The translations under genes were made by a program, and so were the position numbers. The notes beneath the pieces were generated by a model. That model made no database searches. It was given only the letters and a program-made list of their open reading frames with translations, and had not been told where the DNA came from. Shown here in pieces: positions 19,201 through 26,563 of a stretch of DNA of 44,675 nucleotides; within the stretch, counting starts at the first letter, position 1, and each line of letters starts with the position of its first letter. This DNA comes from Rhodopirellula europaea 6C (GTDB lineage Bacteria; Planctomycetota; Planctomycetia; Pirellulales; Pirellulaceae), in contig NZ_ANMO01000103.1 in assembly GCF_000338295.1 (NCBI RefSeq), positions 1 through 44,675 of the forward strand, given 5' to 3'.

Positions 19201-22200
19201 CGAAGCGATGATCCACCATGCCGTCACCGCGAGGGTGCTGAACCGATCCGGGGATTGGTTGTTCGACAGCGGTGCCAGCCAGTCCGTCCCGAGCAAAATC
19301 AATGACCCCGCGGCCACCAAACCTGCGATCATCGAGTGGATGGCAAGTCGTTCCGATGGGCTCGGTGACAGGAAGGCGAGCCATGGCTGAGTCGCGATTT
19401 GGGAACGGAACTTCCACGCAAACAAGAACGCACAGGCAAGCGTTGTTGTGACGACCAAGCACGATGCAGCGGTGCCGGTCCATGCCAATCCAAGCTGGCT
19501 CGCCAGATACAAACTGGCCGCACCGAGCAAGCCCAAGAACCAATCTTGCCAGCCGTCTTTTGACCAGTGCGAGTCTTCAGTGTGGCTTCGCGAAAGAACG
19601 AACAACGCCGACGTGCCGGCGACCAATCCCAAGCACGCGGCTGATTCGAACCAAGCGAAGTCGGCGGCAGCGATCCAGTCATTGGTGGACCACTGGGCGA
19701 TCGCTTCCAATGGCCCCGCCACGATTGCGGCGTACTGGCGAGCGACGGTGAAGACGATGGTGCCCGTTGCCAACATCGCGAACAGGCCGTCTGGCATTTG
19801 GGCCCAGTTCAGATGAGCGGTTTGAAGTTTGTTGCTCGGGAACCATGTTCGCAGTGGCATGGTGGTTCGGACGAGCATCCACAACGTCGAAGTCGACGCG
19901 AAAATTGCCGCGACCCACCAAGTCGCAATTCCGCCCAGCCAAGATTCCGAATGCCAAACCGTCACGCCCAAGCAGGCGGTGAGCGTGGTCGCGACCGTGA
20001 TCGCTGACAGGCCCATCGAAGTTTGCAGCCAACCGCGTGCTCGCAACAAAATCGCGACACCGAATAGCGACGCGACAAGCAGCCAAAGTTGACCGCTGGC
20101 GGACCACCAACCGGGCGCTTCGAGACCACTGGGTGAGAGCGAAAACAAAGCGACCCCACCCAAGGCCGCGGCTGACAAGCAAGCCATCACTCCCGCCGAT
20201 GAAGCGTGACGTCGCATTGACTGTTCCGCGTTTCGCGAGAGCAAGTTGAACCGCAGGAGGAGGCTGACTTTTTCGCCGGAGTTTGATTGACGGTGAAGCA
20301 AGACTTTCGCAAGAGCGGCGGCAACCATCAGCGACACCGTGACCGCCAGTCCAATCCAAGGCGTCAGCGTGAAATCGGCGTGAGGCTGACCGTCCGTCCA
20401 GGTCAGCAGTCCCAGCACGGAAGTCCAGAACGCAACCAAGATCACCGGTGTTGCCAGCGAGGCTCGCGAATCTTTGAAGGATCCGAGGATGCATCCGAGT
20501 GCCGAAACACCGAGCACCACATCGACCAGCATCGGCGGAACTTGGCCCATCCAAGTTGCCGGGGCAAAGCTGAGCACCAGTGCTTGGACGAATGCGAGTC
20601 CGCCCCACAAACAGGCGGCGGACCAGCTCGACGCGACCAATTCGCGAGCCCAAGATTTGTCTTTCGCGATTTGGCTCAGGGCGAAGCCGACTCCACCGAG
20701 CAACGCGGCAATGCCAAGCGACGTGACCATCGGTTCGCCACCCAAGATCAATCGCCACAGCGGCAGGTCGCCCCAGGTAATGTCGCCCATCCAAACGGGA
20801 GACGACAGCATCGTGGCGATCCCCAGCGGCAAGGTCGCACCGACCACGCGAGAAGGTTGCCGCAGTGCGATGCTGGCCGCGAGCCATGATGCCGCGGCCA
20901 CGATCGCATGCATCCACATCCAATCCAACCTGCGAAGCGACGCGGGCAGGATCGCCAAGACGGCACCCATCGAAAGCAGCGTCAGGACGGTCGCGATCAA
21001 ATTCGAATTCGCCATCCAACCACGTTTGCCCGACGAAGAATCGGCTGGGCGGCGAAGCTTCATCGAGTCGTTGTGGCAACTCGAAGCAATCGCGATCCAA
21101 AACGGAATTGATGCAATCGCGATTTGTATCCAAGCCGTCTGCACTGCGAATTGGTTCTCGAAGTTGCTGAACAAAAACGCGGCGTAGACAAGGACGCTGG
21201 CCATCGACGAGGCGGCGATGCCGAGCGACAGCCAGCGGTTCTTCCAATGCCTTCGACCGCCAATTGAACCAGTCTGTTCACGTGAATTCAGGCGTGTGCG
21301 CCGTTGACGTTGCGGCCAAAGAATCGCTGCGGCGACACAGATCGCGGGAACCAAAACCGCAAACCCAGCGTTGGAACCAAGCAGGCGTGCGGCGGTGGGA
21401 AGCAACGGCAATGCCAGCGTCGGTGCAATGACGCTGGCCGTCATCGGCAACGCATCGGCGCGACCCACCAAGCTGCGAGAGGATTGAAGCAGCAGCCAGC
21501 CGCAACCGGCCAATCCAGCCACGATCGTGCCCAGCGTCGCGGGATCGGAGAGCGTGACTGAATCCAGTCCCGCGCCTGCCGCGGCCATTCCCGCTAGCAC
21601 GCACAAGGGAACGAGCAGCGTCGCAATGATCAAAACCGCGCGGCTGGTGTGTCGCAGTTTCCATCGCCGAACTGTGTACAGGCCTGCCGCGAAAATTGCC
21701 GCGTCGGCCGACATGAAAATCAGCGACGGCACGACACGGTGGGCCGACGTCAACGTGTTCCAAAGACTGACGACCAAGCCGATCGAGCAGACCACGACCA
21801 GCAATCCAGCGACCAGTTCGCCCCAGCGAATGTTGTTGCGTGCCAGGAACGAAGTGATGACTTCCGACAGCGCTCGCTTGGGCGTGCTTGGGACCGGAGG
21901 ATCGTAGACGACTTCGGCGGTGACCGCTTCTGCGACGACGGGTTCCGCAAAGACTGGCTCCGCAATGGGCGGGGCAACTTCGGTTGGCTGTGCTTCGGCG
22001 AGAGCGGCGGGCGCGATTGCGGTTTGAGGTGTATCCGCGGCGGGTAGCGTCGGTTCGGCAATTGGCTCGGGTGCTGGCGTTTCCGGCTTCATTGCCAAAT
22101 TCTGGGCGGACGCTTTCAATCGGTCGGCGGTCTGGGGATCGACTTGGTCGGTGGCGGTCAGCGCATCCAGCATTCGCGAAAATGCGGCCAGGTCGTTTGC

Positions 22201-22437
22201 TGCGGAGGGTGGCTCGTCGGTGCTGTTCGAGCTTCCGTGAGTTTGAGATCCCTCAGGACGCTGGGACGTTGATCTCGACCAGTTGTCCGGCTTGGTCTGA
22301 GGTGGAGGGGCCGGCGGGTAGAGCGTTTTAGGATTGAAGAACAGCCGAAAAATCGTCGCGGCCACGACCCAGGTCAGATGCCCGACCATGGTGATGATCA
22401 GCCACCCGATCGCAATGAAAAACAGCACTTCCATCAT
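16243..22437 (-). CDS. Giant polytopic membrane protein (2064 aa)
   Basis: 2064 residues, far larger than ordinary transporters. An N-terminal membrane helix (residues 3-35) is followed by a Pro/Glu/Ala-rich linker of about 150 residues (to about 190). From RNNIRWGELVAGLLVVVCSIGLVVSLW onward it is several dozen hydrophobic segments to the C-terminus, with short polar loops and no obvious soluble catalytic domain, ATPase motif or repeat signature. Trp, Ala, Ser and Leu dominate. The layout of N-terminal helix, linker and a long run of helices recalls DUF2339-like predicted membrane proteins, but I cannot confirm homology. Two adjacent ATGs (22437, 22434) serve as start; no good ribosome site. 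Function unknown. Confidence 0.85.
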   Translation of the reverse strand: MMEVLFFIAIGWLIITMVGHLTWVVAATIFRLFFNPKTLYPPAPPPQTKPDNWSRSTSQRPEGSQTHGSSNSTDEPPSAANDLAAFSRMLDALTATDQVDPQTADRLKASAQNLAMKPETPAPEPIAEPTLPAADTPQTAIAPAALAEAQPTEVAPPIAEPVFAEPVVAEAVTAEVVYDPPVPSTPKRALSEVITSFLARNNIRWGELVAGLLVVVCSIGLVVSLWNTLTSAHRVVPSLIFMSADAAIFAAGLYTVRRWKLRHTSRAVLIIATLLVPLCVLAGMAAAGAGLDSVTLSDPATLGTIVAGLAGCGWLLLQSSRSLVGRADALPMTASVIAPTLALPLLPTAARLLGSNAGFAVLVPAICVAAAILWPQRQRRTRLNSREQTGSIGGRRHWKNRWLSLGIAASSMASVLVYAAFLFSNFENQFAVQTAWIQIAIASIPFWIAIASSCHNDSMKLRRPADSSSGKRGWMANSNLIATVLTLLSMGAVLAILPASLRRLDWMWMHAIVAAASWLAASIALRQPSRVVGATLPLGIATMLSSPVWMGDITWGDLPLWRLILGGEPMVTSLGIAALLGGVGFALSQIAKDKSWARELVASSWSAACLWGGLAFVQALVLSFAPATWMGQVPPMLVDVVLGVSALGCILGSFKDSRASLATPVILVAFWTSVLGLLTWTDGQPHADFTLTPWIGLAVTVSLMVAAALAKVLLHRQSNSGEKVSLLLRFNLLSRNAEQSMRRHASSAGVMACLSAAALGGVALFSLSPSGLEAPGWWSASGQLWLLVASLFGVAILLRARGWLQTSMGLSAITVATTLTACLGVTVWHSESWLGGIATWWVAAIFASTSTLWMLVRTTMPLRTWFPSNKLQTAHLNWAQMPDGLFAMLATGTIVFTVARQYAAIVAGPLEAIAQWSTNDWIAAADFAWFESAACLGLVAGTSALFVLSRSHTEDSHWSKDGWQDWFLGLLGAASLYLASQLGLAWTGTAASCLVVTTTLACAFLFAWKFRSQIATQPWLAFLSPSPSERLAIHSMIAGLVAAGSLILLGTDWLAPLSNNQSPDRFSTLAVTAWWIIASVGLLWSKADSAREAKSNALLSSVLLPAAVGIATPAIATRVPFVNQPLVWVQMSVFGSLAWWLLQQLISKTSGSPDNTSLRFTAGAHLSRAWILVVGLVCSVVAGSIAYSSTGTMLQSPFSLWTLPIGGLVSLIAVAVAMRSYVTPARDAWPFAISLLSGHATVLVVWMQWIHPDSALTMLGSIWLAASIGSAVVHWIRNIPLHAWHMTLLTFALAWVGLFDNDTAPWALSSLAVAGLSVAGISCTRFGRTISSSDLPETSDEPETDTTHPRRSTWQTIGSVNSLAGWNWRFVLPRLLGWTTVGVGGFLLWNTALDPIVAVSKFDPTSIWLAWMALWVIVWRSVRSDRSAPLADIETACAMIPIAALGWMESHFALPNSAFAGSGWIGVTSGTLTLASLGLVTASAWLRPSGRTVWFVSLVLSCIGASEVALWIGSQAGLTTNQGFAVTHLVVSAVLVAWTFGSSLLGQARLQLAGSLEQVTLIWVGLSSLLACWLVVDHIDEPWPRVCILATGALAWVFFELSERNLANNPTTTARRRHITVGIVLWSVALMAVLTGLPLKHPALIAVMRLLVANVLMVAVLLLAIPKLLKGPFLDRWKEALTRGGLISGVAAIGSLVVMLALETAVRKPVIGIPGISMPVVIAVAITLGGLAAMAGVLAVLTGPNSRLPNAIRNVQLTDSQRKWLLYIAQGVAATTWLHLFLCRTGIAFLGLRQVWPYVVMVIAFASVGLTQWAIRRGDKVLADVMRRTSMFLPMIPVVGFWLSGSYAVVTQSEAWSWTFFRGTTSYQGLLLVGAIYYGMMSLLWKNGLPRIATVVLANAALWVTLTQVPGWDFITHPQAWLIPPAVCVLLIAHLQRDRLDPAMGSAIRYACTLMIYLSSTADMLLSEIGRSLWGPVILVLLALAGMALGVVLRVKPFLYLGTIFVFLGVTSMVWHSTQAIDAVWPWWAFGITTGLLLLTGLAMIEKHRPRLNQWANQLASWES

Positions 22438-22510
22438 GGAAACCGCGGGGAAAAAACAAGCGAAGGACCAAATTGGCCATGGTCGGGACCGACCAATCTA
22501 GGCCAAAGGA

Positions 22511-22538
22511 TTCCCCACTAGAGACCGCGAGAGGGGAA
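22511..22538 (-). terminator. Weak hairpin after the pilin-like gene
   Basis: TTCCCC (22511-22516) and GGGGAA (22533-22538) form a 6-bp stem about 85 nt downstream of the DUF1559 gene, in the 184-bp spacer before the giant membrane protein. No U-tract; low confidence. Confidence 0.25.
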
Positions 22539-22621
22539 ATGCTTCGGGTTCGCTTGATTTTTATGCTGAGAGATTTCCTGAAAGAATTGCTGGGCGACCG
22601 CCGGATCGGCCGCTCCGTCGT

Positions 22622-23836
22622 TCAGAGTTCGACTTCGTTTGCTCTCGTTTCTTGAGAGTTGGACGTGCCCAAGGCTCCCCAGATACCGAAGGGGCTTTCT
22701 GAGCCGGCTGGGTGAACCGGGCCCGGGGCATAGCGGGTGACCGTTGTGTTGGAGTCCACACCTTTGGTTGCCGCATCGATCGAGTCGGTCACAAATTTGA
22801 TCGAACCATCGGTCATCAGGATGTGAGCTCCGCCCGGGTGGCGGCTGGTGACACTGTAGATGCCACCGTACCAATCCGAGCCTGGACCGGTGCTATAGGT
22901 GCAACTGACACTATTGGGGGCAAAGATCGTGTTGACCGCGGTGTTACACGCGATTGGATCCGTCCACCAACGTCCTCTGTTGGATTGACCGGCAAAGCTG
23001 CCAAAGCCGATCAGTTCTAGTTCAGGCTTATAGAACTGAGGACGTTCAGGATCATAAGTGCTCGCACACTGTTGAAGGTCGGTTTGAAATTGTCGGTCGT
23101 CGAACACCGCGGCGGTGCCAATGATCGAGCGGTCGTCCAGGAAGGTTGCCATCTCGCCCATCAGCATCGTTTGGCTGGTCCCGTCCTTGCAGTCACGGAA
23201 TCTCTTTCTTTTATTCCAAGTGAACATGCCACGATCGACGGCCTCATCACCCAGCCAGTTGTAGGCGGGGTCGGAACGATTTTGGTCGGGATGAAACCAA
23301 TAGAAGGAAATGTAGCGAGCCGCGTCGCCGTAGCAGAATCCATAGTTCAAACGACCGATCGTTTTGTTTTCTGCTGGATCGGAAGGGCAACGAAGTGTGG
23401 GGATTTGAATGCGGTTGGGCGTGTAGTCTGCCGTCCACGGGAAACCACCGAATGCGACATATTGGTTGCCGCTTTCGCTGGTATGAGGATGAGAGATCAT
23501 CTCCCAAGCGGCTTGTTGTTCCATGAACGGAAGTAAGCCGACGACCGGACCATAGCCACGCCAATTCGTGTCGTTGACGATCCGGCTATAAGGAAAGTTG
23601 TTGTAGGCGGCGTGGTAGTTGTGAAGTGCCAACCCCAGCATTTTGAAGTTGTTATTGCAGTTCATCCGCCGGGTTGCTTCACGAGCAGCCTGGACGGCCG
23701 GCAGCAGCAATCCGGCCAAGGCGGCGAGGATTGCCATCACGACCACCAGTTCGACCAACGAGAATGCGTGTCGGTTGACGCGTTTTGAGGAGCGTCGCGA
23801 ATGCGCGTGCTCAGTCACTGGAGCGGAAGCGAACAT
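22622..23836 (-). CDS. DUF1559 prepilin-like protein
   Basis: 404 residues from the ATG at 23834-23836, which has AAGGTG six bases upstream. A basic leader (HSRRSSKRVNRHA) leads into [33 protein letters not shown], a type IV prepilin methylation motif with the conserved Glu at position 5 of the helix, so a prepilin peptidase should process it. The C-terminal region has the DUF1559 hallmark RHPGGAHILMTDGSIKFV. Members form a large planctomycete family thought to be pseudopilins or surface proteins of unknown task. An alternative ATG at 23899 overlaps the upstream lipoprotein stop as ATGA and would add 21 residues; coupling may allow both starts. Confidence 0.92.
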   Translation of the reverse strand: MFASAPVTEHAHSRRSSKRVNRHAFSLVELVVVMAILAALAGLLLPAVQAAREATRRMNCNNNFKMLGLALHNYHAAYNNFPYSRIVNDTNWRGYGPVVGLLPFMEQQAAWEMISHPHTSESGNQYVAFGGFPWTADYTPNRIQIPTLRCPSDPAENKTIGRLNYGFCYGDAARYISFYWFHPDQNRSDPAYNWLGDEAVDRGMFTWNKRKRFRDCKDGTSQTMLMGEMATFLDDRSIIGTAAVFDDRQFQTDLQQCASTYDPERPQFYKPELELIGFGSFAGQSNRGRWWTDPIACNTAVNTIFAPNSVSCTYSTGPGSDWYGGIYSVTSRHPGGAHILMTDGSIKFVTDSIDAATKGVDSNTTVTRYAPGPVHPAGSESPFGIWGALGTSNSQETRANEVEL

Positions 23837-23895
23837 GATGACACCTTGAGAGGTTTGGCCAACGGGCAATAAAAAGCTTTGAGGTGATGTTGTGT

Positions 23896-24093
23896 TCATT
23901 TGAAGTCACATTCACCTGGCAACTGAGTCACCGCTGTGTTGGCTCGTCCCATGGTTGCTTCGATGGACGCTTGCTCCTCATCCGTGGATGCAAGTGGAAG
24001 GATCTTTGGTTGAGGAGCGCCGCATCCGGTCAGTGCCGATAGAAGCAGGCCGGCGGTCATCCATTTGCCCACGAGGCCAAGTCGTGCAGTCAT
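23896..24093 (-). CDS. Small lipoprotein upstream of DUF1559 gene
   Basis: 65 residues. A basic start and hydrophobic stretch (KWMTAGLLLSA) end in the lipobox LTGC, giving a mature lipoprotein of about 42 residues (CGAPQPKILPLASTDEEQ...LPGECDFK). Two ATGs in tandem (24096 and 24093) could be used; the second has the better distance from AGGA. Small lipoproteins next to DUF1559 genes are common in Planctomycetes, which suggests a joint role at the envelope, but the function is unknown. Confidence 0.85.
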   Translation of the reverse strand: MTARLGLVGKWMTAGLLLSALTGCGAPQPKILPLASTDEEQASIEATMGRANTAVTQLPGECDFK

Positions 24094-24212
24094 CATTTGG
24101 TCCTATAAGGTGATAAACCAAATGGCCGGCAAGAGTTTGAATGCTCCGCCGTTCTCTTACTCAGCCACTGCAATGACCATAGGCACTTTTTTCAGGGCGC
24201 CAAATATCAAAT

Positions 24213-24237
24213 GCGATGGGGTTGAGGCCCCCATCGC
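24213..24237 (-). terminator. 9-bp hairpin in spacer, possible terminator of the aldehyde dehydrogenase gene
   Basis: GCGATGGGG (24213-24221), a 7-nt loop and CCCCATCGC (24229-24237) form a perfect stem. On the minus strand it is followed by ATTTGATATTT, a weak U-rich tract, about 150 nt after the aldehyde dehydrogenase stop. It could equally be in the 5' leader of the lipoprotein-pilin operon and control it. Confidence 0.45.
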
Positions 24238-24386
24238 TAAAATCGATGGAACCGATCGATGCTGGCAATCTCAACTGTCAGCATGTTTCCGGAAACGAGA
24301 TCGAAGGGCGGGTTCTTAAGCACTGACTCTTTTGAGGTTTTTTTTGAGAAATCTCGAGAATCAGCCCAGAGAATTCGCTCTCTTTG

Positions 24387-25982
24387 TTAAGAAATCGCGT
24401 CTTTTGTCCATTCTCCGTCCACCAGACGCCATGTGTCAGTGGTTGGTGGAGTCGATTGCAGTAAAGCGGGAAGGCGAGATTCTCGGACGTTGTCGAAACT
24501 GGTCAGCTTGCCAAATCGGATTAACGATCCGGGTACTCCCACTGCGGTGAAGCCGGGGTGGCCGGTCGCGGGATAAGGACCACCGTGGTTCATCGCGGCA
24601 CTCACGGCGACTCCGGTTGGCATTTTGTCGTTCAGCATTCGACCCACTTTGGGTTCCAACTCAAACGCAATTTGTGAGTACGCGTCTTCGTCGTCGCCAT
24701 TGGTCGGAGTGTAGACGCAGCCGGTCAGGTTGCCTTCCAAATGACGGATGGATTTACAGAGCTGATCCAGATTGTCGGCCACCACGATCAAGGATGCGTT
24801 TCCGAAGGCTTCGGTTTGGAAACCTTCTGGATTGCTGAGGAAGTCAGTGCCACTGGTTTTGAGCAATGTGTTGGCCATCGCACATCGGTCTGACTCCGCT
24901 TCGCCACCGCCGGCGAGCAGTTCGGCACCAAATCCGACCAATTGTTCGATGCTTTTGCCGAGCGAAGACGCTACGGCGGGAGACAACAATGTTCCGGCCG
25001 GTGCGGCCGTGAAGCGTTCCTTCACCGCGGCGATGAACTTGTCGGTTGCTTCGCCTTTGACGAGCATCACCATGCCGGGATTCGTGCAGAATTGTCCGGT
25101 TCCCATCAGGACACTGGTGATGAATTCATCAACGATCGCATCGCCGCGTTCTTCCAGTGCGGCGGGAGTGATGACCACGGGATTGACGCTGGACAGTTCC
25201 AAGTAGATTGGCTTGCCAGCTTTGTCTGCGGCGGCTTTCAGCGTCAGTCCGGCGCCGCGACTGCCTGTGTAGCCGGTTGCTCCCACGCGCGGATCGGAAA
25301 CCAGTTTCTCGCCATCCGCGTGGCTGGTTCGGTAAATCAACTGCACGGTTGCGGTGGGCAGGCCGGTCTCGGTGAGGGCTTCGAGAGCCAATTCTGCAAA
25401 CAGACGTGTGGTGTCAGGGTGTGAGCTGTTGGCTTTGCCGATCACCGGGTTGCCGGCTGCGATGGCCGCGGCGAAGTCGCCACCGGAAACGCTGCCGAAT
25501 GCGAACGGGAAGTTGTTGGGGCCGAACACGCACACAGGTCCCAGTGGTCCCAGGCAAGAACGGATGCCCGTTTGAGTGTCGATGGTTGGCATGGCCCAGT
25601 TGCCGGTCCGGCATGCTTTGGCAGCCGCACGCAATTGATTGCTGGTTCGAGGCAACTCGACATCGGCCAAACGTGGTGAACGAGCCAATCCGGTTTCTGC
25701 AAAGGCGGTTTCGACCAATTGATCTTTCGCGGCATCGATCTTGTCCGCGTACGCTTCCATGAAGTCGGCGATTTTGGCCGGGCCGAGCTTGCGAAGTTCA
25801 GTGGCGGCTTCCACGGCAGCGTCGAGTGCTTCGTCGCAATCTTTCCAGCTGCTCACAGGAAACGCGGCGTCGAGTTTTTCGTTGCGATTGGGATCCGTGG
25901 CTTGGAAGGTGGACTCGGCGTTGGCTTCACGCCAAGTTCCAGCGATCAAGACAGGGTGCGTGGCGGGAGAAGCGATGGACAT
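24387..25982 (-). CDS. Aldehyde dehydrogenase, ketoglutaric-semialdehyde type
   Basis: 531 residues from the ATG at 25980-25982, the point where similarity to the family begins (HPVLIAGTWREA). It belongs to the branch that oxidises 2,5-dioxopentanoate (alpha-ketoglutaric semialdehyde) to 2-oxoglutarate with NADP+ at the end of pentose, sugar-acid or hydroxyproline breakdown. FGPNNFPFAFG (153-163) lines the active site, GYTGSRGAG (237-245) binds the coenzyme, and the catalytic pair is Glu262 (LELSS) and Cys299 (GQFCTNPG). The C-terminus HGGPYPATGHPGFTAVG is typical of the branch. Neighbours do not encode the preceding pathway, so the substrate is inferred from family alone. ATG-proximal ribosome site is weak. 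Confidence 0.9.
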   Translation of the reverse strand: MSIASPATHPVLIAGTWREANAESTFQATDPNRNEKLDAAFPVSSWKDCDEALDAAVEAATELRKLGPAKIADFMEAYADKIDAAKDQLVETAFAETGLARSPRLADVELPRTSNQLRAAAKACRTGNWAMPTIDTQTGIRSCLGPLGPVCVFGPNNFPFAFGSVSGGDFAAAIAAGNPVIGKANSSHPDTTRLFAELALEALTETGLPTATVQLIYRTSHADGEKLVSDPRVGATGYTGSRGAGLTLKAAADKAGKPIYLELSSVNPVVITPAALEERGDAIVDEFITSVLMGTGQFCTNPGMVMLVKGEATDKFIAAVKERFTAAPAGTLLSPAVASSLGKSIEQLVGFGAELLAGGGEAESDRCAMANTLLKTSGTDFLSNPEGFQTEAFGNASLIVVADNLDQLCKSIRHLEGNLTGCVYTPTNGDDEDAYSQIAFELEPKVGRMLNDKMPTGVAVSAAMNHGGPYPATGHPGFTAVGVPGSLIRFGKLTSFDNVRESRLPALLQSTPPTTDTWRLVDGEWTKDAIS

Positions 25983-26130
25983 AGCAGGCAATCTTTCTGC
26001 GACGAGGTGTGACGGACGCGAAGGAACTCCATTGAGTTCGACCTGTATCGTCAATCATTCTCCCAGATGCCTCAAGCGGTCACGCCCCAGTTGTTGCGCG
26101 GGATTCCTCGGCAAGGTTATTCGTCCGGAG

Positions 26131-26478
26131 TCATTCGCCCGGCAAAAATCTCGATTCGATGCACGCCATCAATTGGGTCAGGTGCGGCTCGACCACCTGG
26201 TAGTAAACCCGGCGTCCTTCTCGTTCGCTGTCCAGAAAACCGCACCGCTGCAACAAACGAAGGTGCTCGGAAGCCAGGTTATCCGCGATTTCGCAATCCA
26301 CGGCGATTTCTCCGACCGTGTACCGACTGTGCAAAAGCAATTGCACAATCCGTAGCCGAACCGGGTGGGCCAGCGTTTTCAGGCACTCCGCAGCCTCGGA
26401 GAACGATTGCACGTCGCCGGTCGGTTTGGTGGGTTCTTCCGGAGCGCGTTTGCTGGTGCGAGGTTTTGAAGAGGCCAT
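26131..26478 (-). CDS. ArsR/SmtB-family transcriptional repressor
   Basis: 115 residues. A disordered basic head of about 22 residues is followed by the winged helix-turn-helix: AAECLKTLAHPVRLRIVQLLL, YTVGEIAVDCEIADNLASEHLRLLQRCGFL (recognition helix), and the wing SEREGRRVYYQVV. Cys32, Cys62, Cys79 and Cys106 are present; the metal-binding ELCVC motif of ArsR is missing, so sensing of persulfide or another thiol signal by Cys32/Cys106 is more likely than arsenite sensing. It is divergent from the CoA-disulfide reductase/rhodanese gene across 85 bp and probably represses it. Ligand is inference. Confidence 0.92.
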   Translation of the reverse strand: MASSKPRTSKRAPEEPTKPTGDVQSFSEAAECLKTLAHPVRLRIVQLLLHSRYTVGEIAVDCEIADNLASEHLRLLQRCGFLDSEREGRRVYYQVVEPHLTQLMACIESRFLPGE

Positions 26479-26531
26479 TGCGAAGGAGCAGTTGCACTGA
26501 AGAGGGGGAATCGATATTTATGTGTCGTGAT

Positions 26532-26544
26532 GTTACGAGGTAAC
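26532..26544. promoter_or_regulatory. GTTAC-GAG-GTAAC dyad between arsR-type gene and reductase
   Basis: A perfect 5-bp inverted repeat with a 3-bp centre lies 20 bp upstream of the reductase ATG and 54 bp from the regulator start, next to an AT-rich stretch (GATATTTATGTG). It is a reasonable operator candidate for the adjacent ArsR-type protein. Confidence 0.4.
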
Positions 26545-26563
26545 GACTGAAAAGGAAAGTCAA

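Noticed and set aside
16979-21247. Two long alternative minus-strand frames (16979-18217 and 19679-21247) inside the giant gene
   Set aside because: They are Arg/Gly/Asp-rich shadows; the main frame is continuous with clear membrane helices.
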